From assembly GCA_020543525.1 (NCBI GenBank), contig JAHYIO010000004.1:1302001-1366000 (forward strand): DNA of 64,000 nt, given 5' to 3'. The notes under the pieces are model-generated. The model was not told the DNA's origin. It worked only from the letters and a program-made list of their open reading frames with translations, and did not search any database. Both the position numbers and the translations under genes were made by a program. Of this stretch, positions 44,635 through 54,915 are shown in pieces. Source of the stretch: Coriolopsis trogii. Lineage: Eukaryota; Basidiomycota; Agaricomycetes; Polyporales; Polyporaceae. The stretch's first letter is position 1, and each line of letters opens with the position of its first letter.

Positions 44635-45912
44635 ATGTTCGCCAAGGGTCCTCTCGTTGCAGCCGTTGCTCTTGCTCTCGCCTCGTCCGCAGCAGCGAGG
44701 ACGTTCACCGTCAAGAACCAGTGCCCGTTCACGATCTGGTGAGTTTTGTGTCCCTTCCCCACGTTTTGCTACTGACTCAGGCTGATCCCATCCCGACAGG
44801 CCCGCTGTGCGTCGTTGCTCTTGCTCGCCATCTCGGTGGCTTCGTGCATGGCGGCTTACTGACATTTTCGTAGCTCTTCACCGACCTCACTGCTGGCTCA
44901 GCAGTGCCCGATCAGCCAAGGGGGTGAGGCACTTCACCCGTCCCTCATCCTCCGCTATCTACATGTAATTAATTCCTCTTTTCCAGTTGGCAGCAGGACG
45001 CCGGACAGACGGTCTCGTTCACGGTGCCCGACAACTGGCAGGCAGGTCGTATCTGGGGTCGCCGCGACTGCGACTTCAGCACTGGTGACCCGAACGGTCC
45101 CAACCAATGCCTCAGCGGTGGCTGCAACGGCGGCCTTGAATGCAACCCGGACAATGGCACGGTAAGGCCAAATATGTCCCATCATCTGCTGGTACGTGGT
45201 TCAAGAAATAATGCATATAGGGCGTACCTCCTGTCACCGTCGCCGAGTTCACTCTCGGCATCAACGGCAACCCGGACAACTACGACGGTGAGTTCCGATC
45301 TGACATCTCATGTTTCGGGACGTTCTCTCTGACAAATTACAACGTCAGTCTCTCTCGTCGACGGCTACAACTTGCCCTTGAGGGTCGACAACAACAAGGG
45401 CTGCCCTGTTGGCGACTGCCCTGTTGACCTTTCGCCCAACTGTGAGTGACTGTTCGACGCATAGCACTTCGGATCCTCAGTATGAAACTGACTTAATCTG
45501 ATCAGGTCCCGCGGAGCTCAAGGGTCCGACCGACCCCTCGGGCACGCTCCTTGGCTGCAAGAGCGCTTGCCTAGCGGGTCTCGGTGATCCCGGTGGGTTC
45601 TTTCTGTTCCTCAGCATCCCCAGAACCAACTGACATACCCGTCCTGTTCAAGTCAATAACCCCAACTGCTGCACGGGCACTCACAACACGGCGGACACCT
45701 GCCCGCCGTCGGGTGTGCAGTACTACGACTACTTCAGTAAGTCAACTCGGACACTCATTTTTGCGAACGGTTGCTTATGACCACGTCTTATGTCCCCAGA
45801 GTCGCAATGCCCCAACGCGTATGCGTACGCGTACGACGAGTCGAGCGGCACTGCCCTCTTCACTTGCGACGCCAACTTGGCTGCTGACTACACCATCACG
45901 TTCTGCCCTTAA
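44635..45912 (+). CDS. Secreted thaumatin-like protein
   Basis: This is an extracellular glucan-binding protein of the thaumatin fold (GH152-like); in agaricomycetes such proteins take part in wall remodelling and fruit-body autolysis. The signal peptide is MFAKGPLVAAVALALASSAAA. The mature part begins R-T-F-T-V-K-N-Q-C-P-F-T-I-W-P-A, then W-Q-A-G-R-I-W-G-R-R-D-C-D-F (thaumatin signature) and G-G-C-N-G-G-L-E-C. The end is Q-Y-Y-D-Y-F-K-S-Q-C-P-N-A-Y-A-Y-A-Y-D, then F-T-C and F-C-P. I count 16 mature cysteines, the family number. The gene has many short introns, including a 7-nt exon (GCCCGCT, 44800-44806) needed to make the conserved W-P-A-L-F-T-D. It lies between the arms of the inverted duplication. 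Confidence 0.95.
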
Positions 45913-46306
45913 TTCGTTTACGATACATACCCGGCTTTCGAATCTCATGTTATACGCAACGTTGGCAATGCTATGATTTATTTATCCGATAGCTTTTGCT
46001 CATCGATCATCGGACAAGAAGAGCGGCGGTGAAAGTGAGTTTGCCTGTTTGGTTTTCGAGCTTCGTGTCCAGTATGTCCGGGCTTCGCTCTGAATACTGA
46101 GTGCAACGAAGTTGAAGACGCCGCACCGCCTGTACTGCCTCTCGCATGTTGAGTGAGCAAATGAACTGCTGCTATTCCAGTCATGCAGCTATAATTGGGT
46201 ACTACTATACAATGAATACGGTGCGAATGTGGCGACATGATCAAGAGACGAGAATGCGATGGTATATCATACAGTGCTACACGACAGATCCCAACCCAAA
46301 AACTAT
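45913..46306. other. Convergent 3' intergenic region
   Basis: This is the space between the stop codons of the thaumatin-like and BAG genes. Nothing else was recognised. Confidence 0.5.
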
Positions 46307-48649
46307 TCAGAACATGTACTGCCTAGCAGACTCGGGCGGGTCTTGGTTTACGAGGGAAGATTGTGGCATCTTCGTCGTATCCTTCCCACTCTCCGCCTGC
46401 ATCATCACCTCCTCCGTCTTACCAGAGCTCTCCATCTCGGCGCTATGTCCTGACACTTCCACAGGGAGCGGCTCCGTGCTCGCGGGAGGTGTGTGGACCT
46501 CCTGCGGCTCGACCTCCATCTCGTCGCCGTGTTCGTGGCTGAGCGGGGGCGTGGGCGAACGAACAGTCCCCGACTCGGATTCCGTAGCAGATTGAGGCTC
46601 CACCTCCGGCTCTGAATGGGCATTGACCGTCGACGGTTCAACTTCAATGGTCTGTGCGGGTTCAGCACGAGACGGGGGCTCAACGACGATCTTCAACGGA
46701 GGTGCAGGCTCGTCCGCGTCGGGGATGTCGACTTCAGGTGTTGAGGGTGCTTCTTCGGCGGGGCGCGCCTCTGAAGCTGGCTCTTCCGCGTCGGGGATGT
46801 CAACTTCGGGAGTAGAAGGTGCGTCCACCGTCGCATCGGGAACAGAGCCGTCCGCTGTCGAGACCAGAGCTGGTTCGCCAGCGGGATTTGATGGCTCGGA
46901 GGGCTGCGAGACAGGCTCGACGTCCATGAGTGAGGAATGGGACCCTTCGGTCGCCGACGACTCAATCGAGACAGCGGGTTGCTCAAGAGGCTCGACTTCC
47001 ATCGCCTTCTCCCTGGTATCCTCGGACTCAGACACAGCGGGAGCAGCGGATGCCTTGTCCTTCTCCTGCTCAGCCTTGTACCAGGTCCAGACAACGGCCC
47101 TCCACCGCTCGACGCGCTCCGCCTCACGCTCAACGGCGCGTGCAAGCTCCCTCCTAGCTGCGCGCACACCCTGGTCGCCTCGACTCTCAACGGCATCGAG
47201 CGCACTCAGGATGCGGTTCAACTCCTCCTCGTATCCGTGCAAGGACGCGTTCGTTGGGGTGTACGCAAGCTTGGGGATGTCGTCGAGAGGGTCCGCAAAC
47301 TCTTCGGAAGGGGAGGGGAGGTTGGCTGAGGGGTCTACAACGACAGGGGTGGGGATTCGGCCGTTGGTCGAGATGTCGTAGTCCAGGGTCATGGGAAGCG
47401 TGAAGCCGTTGCGAGCTGTGAGGAAGCGCTTGCGAAGCGCTGCGACGGCCTTGAGCGACTGTTTGCGGGACGAGTAGGCACGGTAAGCGTCCTGGATCTT
47501 CTCAGCTGCCGCGACCTGCTCAGCGGTGGGGGGAGCACGTGGGGTCTGAGGAGCAGGCTTTGGCGTCGAGTCAGCTTTCTGAGTCGAAGGGGAAGGTTGG
47601 GCTTTCGGTTTGGGAGAGTTGATGGGGATGCGGGTTGACTGAGACGATGACGGTGTCTTAGCAGCTGGGGCAGAGTCTTTGCCTTCACTCGACCGCTGAG
47701 GTGATATGGGGGACGAACGTCCGAAAGGAAAGGGGCGAATGGGACTGGGAGAGGGTGCGGGACGGCGACCGTTGTTCGATGACGGTCGCCTGGCGCGCGA
47801 CTCGCGACTTGGCCTCTCCTGTGCCAAACTTCGGTAAGTACGTTGTTCACCACCATAGATGAATATTAGAGGACAACTCACCTTATCGGACTCCACGTCT
47901 GAGCCTGAGTTAGCAGGTACGAAGCCGAGCGCGCGGAGAAGGGGCTCAAGAGCATCTTGTTGTTGCTTGCGAGCTTGAGCGCGCTCGCGTTCCCTGCGAG
48001 CCTCCTCCTCCTCGAGAAGGGCGCGACGGATCCTCTCCTCTTCCATAGCACGCCTCAACCTCTCCTCCTCCACTGCCCGACGCAAGCGCTCTTCCTCGAG
48101 AGCCTTCTGGCGTGCGAGCTCCTCGCGCTGCCTCTCCTCCTGGAGGATGCGCCGGATGCGCTCCTCTTCCAACCGCCTCCTCTCCTTCTCCCTCTCCAAC
48201 TCCAGAAGCTCTCTCCTCCTCTGCTCCTCCAACAGTTCCCTCCTGCGTTGCTCGTCGAGGTAAGCGCGCTGCGAGTAAGGGTTGAAGCCGCCGAAGCCAC
48301 CGGACAGTGGTCGCTGAGGTTCGGCGTAGCTCATCGGGCGTTGCCTGGGATAGTACGCGCCATCGTCGAGATCCATGCCGAGAGGATCCAGGTCGAGGTC
48401 GTTGTAGTGAAGGTCGTCATCATGGTAGGAACTGTAAGGTGAAGCGTAGGCGCGACGAGCAGCGCGGGCGCGGGCTGCTCGCTGACGCGCCTCCTCCTGG
48501 GCACGACGGGCCGCAGCATACTGCTCGCGGGCCGCACGCTCCTCGGCGAGTGCGCGAAGGTATTCAGAGTCTGAAGGTGTAGGGCCGTACGAGGGAGTGC
48601 CGTAGAGGTTTGAGCCGTAGGGGTTTGAACCGTAGTAGTAGGGGAACAT
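46307..48649 (-). CDS. BAG-domain co-chaperone-like protein with IQ motif
   Basis: It probably regulates Hsp70 nucleotide exchange. The N-terminus is Tyr/Gly/Ser-rich (MFPYYYGSNPYGSNLYG). Next comes a long Arg/Glu coiled coil (E-E-E-R-L-R-R-A type repeats, about 47960-48260) and a Ser/Pro linker. An IQ-like motif K-I-Q-D-A-Y-R-A-Y-S-S-R-K follows, then a BAG helix bundle (L-N-R-I-L-S-A-L-D-A-V-E-S-R-G ... V-R-A-A-R-R-E-L-A-R-A-V-E). The tail is long, acidic and Pro-rich with two near-identical A-P-S-T-P-E-V-D-I-P-D-A units. An in-frame 63-nt segment (47819-47881) has GTGAGT...CACAG ends and is read as an intron. The start is the ATG of the YG-rich segment; an upstream open stretch to 48730 includes 5' leader. 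Confidence 0.78.
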   Translation of the reverse strand: MFPYYYGSNPYGSNLYGTPSYGPTPSDSEYLRALAEERAAREQYAAARRAQEEARQRAARARAARRAYASPYSSYHDDDLHYNDLDLDPLGMDLDDGAYYPRQRPMSYAEPQRPLSGGFGGFNPYSQRAYLDEQRRRELLEEQRRRELLELEREKERRRLEEERIRRILQEERQREELARQKALEEERLRRAVEEERLRRAMEEERIRRALLEEEEARRERERAQARKQQQDALEPLLRALGFVPANSGSDVESDKVSCPLIFIYGGEQRTYRSLAQERPSRESRARRPSSNNGRRPAPSPSPIRPFPFGRSSPISPQRSSEGKDSAPAAKTPSSSQSTRIPINSPKPKAQPSPSTQKADSTPKPAPQTPRAPPTAEQVAAAEKIQDAYRAYSSRKQSLKAVAALRKRFLTARNGFTLPMTLDYDISTNGRIPTPVVVDPSANLPSPSEEFADPLDDIPKLAYTPTNASLHGYEEELNRILSALDAVESRGDQGVRAARRELARAVEREAERVERWRAVVWTWYKAEQEKDKASAAPAVSESEDTREKAMEVEPLEQPAVSIESSATEGSHSSLMDVEPVSQPSEPSNPAGEPALVSTADGSVPDATVDAPSTPEVDIPDAEEPASEARPAEEAPSTPEVDIPDADEPAPPLKIVVEPPSRAEPAQTIEVEPSTVNAHSEPEVEPQSATESESGTVRSPTPPLSHEHGDEMEVEPQEVHTPPASTEPLPVEVSGHSAEMESSGKTEEVMMQAESGKDTTKMPQSSLVNQDPPESARQYMF

Positions 48650-48973
48650 GATGTGAGCGTGGTCAGTAATCAAGTTTTTGAGAGGCGTAAGGGGTGAGGC
48701 GAGTGCGTATATAACATACCTTGACTTCATGTTCGAGACAGTTCAGGCGTGTGCTTGCCCCACGTTCGAGAAACATCGCAAGTGGTCCACGGATGGACGA
48801 GTGGACGAGGCAAGTCCCAGTACCGGCCAGAACTTTCCAGAGTCCGCTCTCCACATATGGTAAGTGAAACGCCCGCTGTTTCACGTGATCACGCCAGCGC
48901 GACTCGACCCTACGGCACTTGTGCTGTCTAACAGTCTATGATACTGCAGTAGCTACTCCTGCTTGCATACAGG
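48650..48973. other. Intergenic region
   Basis: This is the upstream region of the BAG gene. No further feature was recognised. Confidence 0.4.
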
Positions 48974-49664
48974 ATGCCTACCGAAATACGTCCATCTGAC
49001 ATCCTCCACGCCATTCTTGCTAGTGTCTCAGACTGTCCCACACTGTCTATAGTAACCTGATGCGTGGGCTACTAAGTATGACCCCTTCCAGGAACACCGC
49101 AGGCTTATCCTACGCGTGGTATTAGACAACATTATCAGAGGTATGGACCCCTCGGCATTCAAATCGGCAGAATACGTGCATCAGGCTCGTTGGCACGACG
49201 TCTACGATATCGCAAAACTACCTAGCGAAGACTTTTACCTAACCCCTAATCCGTATTGGGAACCCCCCAAGTACATTCTGATCACTATCCCAACACGCCA
49301 CCACGCTATCCGTGTCTTAAGGGCTTTCTACAGTCAAAAGTACGATATTCGGGCAGTTGCAGTTCTCAGTCGTTGTTGGCTACGCCATACTGACCAGTCG
49401 CTCAGATACAAAGATCGGACTTCACCTATTCAATGCCGACGAGTCTTACCGCTTTGAGAGGCCAATGTATCGATATTGGCTATACCGGGAAATGGCCAAG
49501 AATGCCGCGTTCGAGCTACCCGTAGCAAGGCGCAGGCCATTGTCTCCGTCTGCACCAGTCTTCTGGACGTCTTGTCGGCGGACGAATTTCTCGAAGTCCT
49601 TCACGTTGAAGCTTTCTGTGACGAGGTGCTCACCTGGGTACAAAAGGAGGTTGCTTGCCAGTAG
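48974..49664 (+). pseudogene. Broken F-box-like gene
   Basis: ATG at 48974 opens a frame beginning M-P-T-E-I-R-P-S-D-I-L-H-A-I-L-A-S-V-S-D-C-P-T-L-S, which looks like the start of an agaricomycete F-box-type domain but stops after about 28 codons. Protein-like sequence continues in another frame (D-P-F-Q-E-H-R-R-L-I-L-R-V-V-L-D-N, 49085-49400). It then reads in a third (L-H-L-F-N-A-D-E-S-Y-R-F ... Y-R-Y-W-L-Y-R-E-M-A), and a fourth short run (S-L-L-D-V-L-S-A-D-E-F-L-E-V-L) ends at 49664. The frame changes are not all explained by good introns, so I treat it as degenerate. Its 3' end overlaps the end of the MFS fragment on the other strand. The family is unproven. Confidence 0.4.
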
Positions 49665-50661
49665 GAGGGCAAGTACGATGAAAGCGCTCGCTCGCACGCC
49701 CCACTCGAAACCGGTGCTGCCGTGGAAGAGCTGGTTGAGCATGATGGGAAAAATGATGCCGCCAACAGAGGAACCTGTGAGGTAGTGTAGGCGCGATTGC
49801 ATGTCCCACTAAGTGTACAAACATACCACAGACTACGACGCCCATAGCCAACGCGCGTCGGGCATGCCAGTGCTGGCCTTGTAGAGCCATTGTCGGTACG
49901 TAGATCAAGCCAGCGCCAATACCCATTCCAAGGCCTTGAGAGAGATAGAGCTGATAGTACTTTGAGCGATCGGCGATAGAGACCATGAACAATCTAAGGC
50001 ACAGACGGCGTGAGGCTGCTGTTGTTGCAACGTGAGCATGGCGAGGCGAGACTCCATGTAATGTCTCCGTTACGCGTGCTCGTGAGTATAGCAGTGTGCG
50101 ATGGAGACGGAGAATGCCCCAATTCCCGACATCTGCTAAGCGGGATTGCATATGCTCGAGGACGACAGGGTGGTGTCGACGTCGACATTGTGGCAAGAGA
50201 GGTAATTGCGGAAAGAAATAGAATACGTACGAGAAAACGTAGAGGAGGGATCCAATGGCCAACGTGATGCGATAGTATCCCTTGTCGAGGAGAATACCTC
50301 CAGGAAGGCCCATAGCGAGGACGCAAAACAGCTGGGTGGAACCAATCCAGCTGATCGCAGACGCAGACGCAGTACCTTCACGGGTGTAGACATCCTGGTA
50401 AACTCCAAAAGCGTTCACATAGCCAAAGGTGACGGTGGCGACGAAGAACCTGCGAGTTCACGGTACTCATGAGACATGGACGTGGATTGAGTGCCCACAC
50501 ACTCACCCGCCTACGAGTGACGCCCAAGCCTGATAACCTCCATCTGTTCGAAGAGTTGCCTTCTGTGCAGACGGCGGGTCTTGAACGGCCTCCTGAGACC
50601 AGCCGTCCGCAGTCTTGGCTGACCCTGACACTATGGACAGAGGGGTGGAGGTGGACGACAT
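49446..50661 (-). pseudogene. Half-length MFS (monocarboxylate-type) transporter
   Basis: The 5' part is well preserved. It starts MSSTSTPLSIVSGSAK, then D-G-G-Y-Q-A-W-A-S-L-V-G-G joined over an intron to F-F-V-A-T-V-T-F-G-Y-V-N-A-F-G-V-Y-Q-D. Then come W-I-G-S-T-Q-L-F, G-L-P-G-G-I-L-L-D-K-G-Y-Y, G-L-G-M-G-I-G-A-G-L-I-Y-V-P and S-V-G-G-I-I-F-P-I-M. These are TM1-6 of fungal MCT-like carriers, which move monocarboxylates or similar solutes. After TM6 (about 49650) homology stops; the frame runs through unrelated sequence antisense to the F-box-like gene and ends at 49446. TM7-12 are missing. It is most likely a truncated pseudogene at a rearrangement junction, though a six-TM product could still be made. 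Confidence 0.7.
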
Positions 50662-52102
50662 GAGGGGCGCGTGAGAATGTCTGCAGGACTCTCAAGGTGT
50701 TAAGTAGGGATACGAACGCGACGCACGGGAGATTACTGTAGTTCGGGGCCGGATGACATTGCTCCGTCCTGGACGGTATTCTCAGAGATACACGACTCGG
50801 ACGGACGGCGTGCGTGCCCTCGGTCACGGTGGTCGAGAAAGGAACTCTGCTTACCTGTGAGTTGAGATCATGCCGCCTCTACTGCTGCTGAGAAGCTCGC
50901 GATTGGTGGTTCAATATCGCGATCATGCGGTAAAGAAGGCAATGAGGGAAGACTATGGGCGACTCGTGAGAAGGGGAAGCTGAGAAGCTTTATGCAGAAA
51001 GCTGCGCGATGTACGACGCTTCTCGTAATCGCGCACCTGCCTCTCAGGATTTTGAGAGGATTGAGATGCCCCGATAGAGCCTCGTCATCACCAACGTGCA
51101 GAACCTTGCTAGGGAACAATCGCCCACAGATGTGCGTCGGGACGTGAACGATCATAGTCACAAGGGCTCCATTACGAGACAGGCAGGGGAGAACAAACCG
51201 TCGTTACAATTGAGGTTATGAACGAGCTCAACAGGCTACATAGATGGTACTTACCTGAGCGTCGAGGTGACCGTCGAGTCTCGAGTCTCCACAGCCTGCA
51301 CTCCGAGGCCGGAAAGGGAAGTCCTGGGAAGCGCTGGCCGGATCTAATCTTATCTCTCTCCCCTCCGCTGCCTCCAATCCTGCCCTCCGAGCCTGCGACG
51401 AGAAGCCTATGCTACACACATTATGCAAGAATATAGCATTGCTCCATATGCAATGATGGAATATCTGTGGGATGCCATTGATCATCGACCGACTCGGTAT
51501 TTCGACTTGCACTCCCATGTGGATCAGTGATGTAGCGACGCCGCGGCCTGGCATGCGGATTCGGAAGGGTAGGATATGCAGGTCAGGATTGTGCAGGCGT
51601 CGTGGACGGTAGTGAGACTACGGCTACATAAGACCCAGCAGACGAGAGGCAGACATACTGAACAGAATCAAGCGGCGAGCTACTTATCAATTGTAAATCT
51701 GGTGAGCTTCCGGAGAGACCAGGGAAGAGTAGAAAGAGGAAAGAAAAGATGTATTTTCGTCGTAAGCTCGCATGTAACGAAAGACCCTACAGATTATCTA
51801 TTATCCTGGAGGAAGAGACGGAAAGGGATACAACAGCCGCGAACAAGAGAACAGTTACTGTTCAAGAGAGGAACCCCGGATATTAACCGTACGTCGGTTC
51901 GTGTGTCTATGTGTAGTACTAGGGATGCGCAGATACGTAATAGATGCTATAGGTGATTCGCGCTGCGTTAGAGGCCCGCGAGGAGTTGAGGTGAATGTAC
52001 TTCTATGTTGAGGCCATGGGAGGGGGGGGAAGATATCGATGGAAAGAAAAAGAGAATGAAAAGACTCGATGGTCGTTCTGCTGTGCTTCGTCTGGACTAC
52101 TT
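50662..52102. other. Intergenic region
   Basis: No gene was recognised. Open frames up to about 125 codons occur on both strands without family features. It separates the MFS fragment from the second coiled-coil gene. Confidence 0.45.
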
Positions 52103-54759
52103 CTACGCTGGTAAAGACACCAGAGGGCGGCGGGATGGCGTCGGGCGAGCGATTCTTGAAGTCGTCGTCTTCACCGCTGCTGTGACGGACCTGACAACGG
52201 CGGGATTGGGTACGGCGTTCTCCTTTCCTCGTGCAATGCGGGAGATGGGTTTCGGCGCGCCGAGCGAAGCGATGGAAGAGGGGCGCATGCGTACCGAAGG
52301 CGACGTTTTGAGGGTGCTGGGGAGGTGAGAAACGGCGGCTGGCGCAGCAGACGCAGTACCAGGGCTGGTCGCACGAGAGAGTGGGCAAAGCTGTGGGATG
52401 GACGGGGCGCCGGAAACCGATGTGGCAGGCTGGCTGGCGGAGGGCGTGACAGCAGTGGTGTGTGCAGGGCTCGACCGAGCTTGAAGCGCAAGTTCGAGAT
52501 CGCGAATACGCGTTGCACACGCCTCGAGCTCCTTGACCTGCTTCTCGTTCCTAGCAGTCAGCTCCGCGTTGTCCTCCTTGCACATCCGGAAGTTCTTCGC
52601 AGCATGTTCGACCACCTCTTCGTACTGGTCCACCGTGTTCCTCAGCCAGTCGTTCTGCTTCACCATGCGCGCAACTTGGTTCTTCTCGACCGCGCCCGCG
52701 GGTGACTGGACCTGAAGTCGTGCTTCCAGCTCGCGAATGCGCGCGTCACGCTGCTCGAGCGCCTGGGCATGCTGCTCGGTTTTCTGGGCGTACTCCTTGT
52801 TCTTCGCCGCCAGCTCCGAGTTGTCCTCTTTGCACATCTGGAAGTTCTTCGCCGCATGTTGCAACAGATCCTCGTATATAGCGACGAGGCCCTGAAGGCG
52901 CTCGTTCTCCTTCGCATGCGGCAAGAGCTCCGCGATCTGGTCATCGCGAGCTTCGATCATGCGCGACTTCTGAGCGAGCTCGCCCGTCTGGCGCGAGACT
53001 GTCGCCTCCAGCCGCTTGACGGCGGCCTGAGCGTTGTGTAAGCATGGGCGAATGCGAAGCAGTGACTGGCGCACCTTGTACTCATCGCTGACTCTTTCAG
53101 CCTCATCCAGCTCCTTCTGATGTGCGAACTTCAGCCGATGCACCTCGAGCTTGCTGTCTAGCACCGAGCGTTCGAGCGCTTCCTTCTCGGCCTTGTTCGT
53201 TGCCTGCGCCCAAGTCAGTAAAGTCGCAGGGCTAGAGAATGGAAGGACGCACCTGGCCAGTCGAGGGTAGAGAGTCAAGTGCAGCTTGTAATTCTTGTAT
53301 GGTTTTGTCTTTGGACGTGATGATGTTGTTACTTTCTAGCAGCTCGCGCTCAAGCGCCTCCTTCTCGGCGATGTCACAGGCCTGCGTCTGGTAAGAAAAA
53401 TGAGCAAGCTGAACCAGAAGAGAATAAAAAGGACACACATTTTCATTCAATCGGTGTGCTTCCAGGGCGCATTCAAAGTTTCGGATAGTGTCTTCCTTCT
53501 CGGCGAGCATCGTCTCCTTCGCCTCGATCGAAGCTCGCAAGGCGTCTTGAGCAGCCTTGAGCTCCAGTACGTGTGCGTCCCTCGAGGCGATCAGGACGTC
53601 TTTCGCCGATAGTTCTGTGTTTTTCTCGTATAAGTCTTCACATGCAAGGTCGAGTTGGTTGTTCAGATCGTTCATATGTGCAGCATCATCCTCAGCTTTG
53701 TAGCGCGCAGTAGCGAGTTCCGCCTCGAGAGCAGTCTTCGCCGCCGACGCCTCTTTAACTAACTTCTGTCGCAGTCGTTAGAGAGCGGTGTCTAACATCA
53801 ATTGGACGAGAGAAGCATACCTTGTGCTCATGTTCCCAAGAACGTGCGGCATCCAGTGCCGCCTTGCAACTCACCAGAGCCTCCTTTTCCCGAACAAGAA
53901 GAGCGGCCGTCTGCTCAGCAGAAGCCTCCTTGAGCGCGAGGACATGGCGCAACTCCGCGATCGTATCGTTGAGGGAAGCGATCGTCCTGTCCCTCTCCTC
54001 GATGGTCCCGCGTTTCGTCTCCAGTTCTCCGTACATCTCCGTACCCGACAAGCGCGCCTGAGCCAGAGCGGCGTTGAGCACTTTGATCTTGTCAGCCATT
54101 CCAGTCGCATCGGCACGAAGGTCGTCGGCCGTCGCAGACAAGTTCGCGTTGAGTCGAACGGCCTCCTCAAGGCGTCGCGAGAGGTCGCCCGACCCGTCCT
54201 CAGTCGCCTTGAGACGACCCTCGAAGTCCCGGATGACAGCAGCCATACGCGCGGCATGAGCGGCCGCGTGGTGCTTGTGAGGCTGACGGCGATGGGCAGG
54301 GACAGAGACAGCACAGGAAGAGGGTCGCAGAGATGCGAGGACAAGTGCTCGCCGGCTTTGATGACGGAGCGGCGCCCCTACAATACGGACGTCGGACCTG
54401 TTGGCTGCAAAGACCATCACCGCCACCAAGAGGGCGAGGGCGAGGATACAAAGCCCTGGCGTGATGTAGGCCGAGTACAGATCCAGTGAGGATGTGCCGT
54501 GTGTGTGCGAGGATATGAAAGCCAAAGCCGAGACGAGAGAGGCAGTGAGGAGGACGTAGACAGCAGAGACGAAGGACTTGAAGGGTATACCGAAAGACTT
54601 GCGAAGGGACCGGAGGAGAGCTGAGAGCGAGATACCGAGGGCGAGAGAGGCGACCATCAGGAGCGGGACTCGGAGTGTGAGCAGTCCCAAGTCGACATGG
54701 CGAGATATGTTCGGGGCCATAGGTAGGTTGTGGAGGATGGTGAGGATGTTGTAGAGCAT
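52103..54759 (-). CDS. Three-TM, long coiled-coil protein, copy 2
   Basis: This is the inverted paralogue of 40505-43095, with the same exon layout, three N-terminal membrane segments and coiled coil. Over the first part only three residues differ (Thr/Ala in TM3, Ala/Val, Gly/Tyr). The exon corresponding to 41589-42032 translates identically. Differences grow toward the 3' end (about nine more), including a lost AAG at one candidate acceptor, where the neighbouring CAG can serve. From 52478 to the stop the Ser/Pro tail is quite different and longer, sharing only spaced motifs such as R-I-A-R-G-K-E-N, V-P-x-P and S-R-R-P-L. Both copies are open and presumably functional. The start is ATG at 54757-54759. 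Confidence 0.8.
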
Positions 54760-54915
54760 GAGGACTTGATAGCACGTTGAAGAGTTGAGGCGACGTTGAG
54801 CGATTCGATAGCAGCTGGAGAGCGTATGAAGGCAACAAGGAAGACCAGTCAGGAAGTCGCAGCGAGGGTCTTATTGACTTGGAGGCTGACCGCCCAGCCG
54901 TGTGGAGGCTGACAT
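52479..54915 (-). repeat. Inverted duplication, right arm (near-identical block)
   Basis: This is the partner of 40349-42785, also 2,437 bp, so there is no net indel. The outer edge is GGCTGACAT (54907-54915). Confidence 0.9.
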
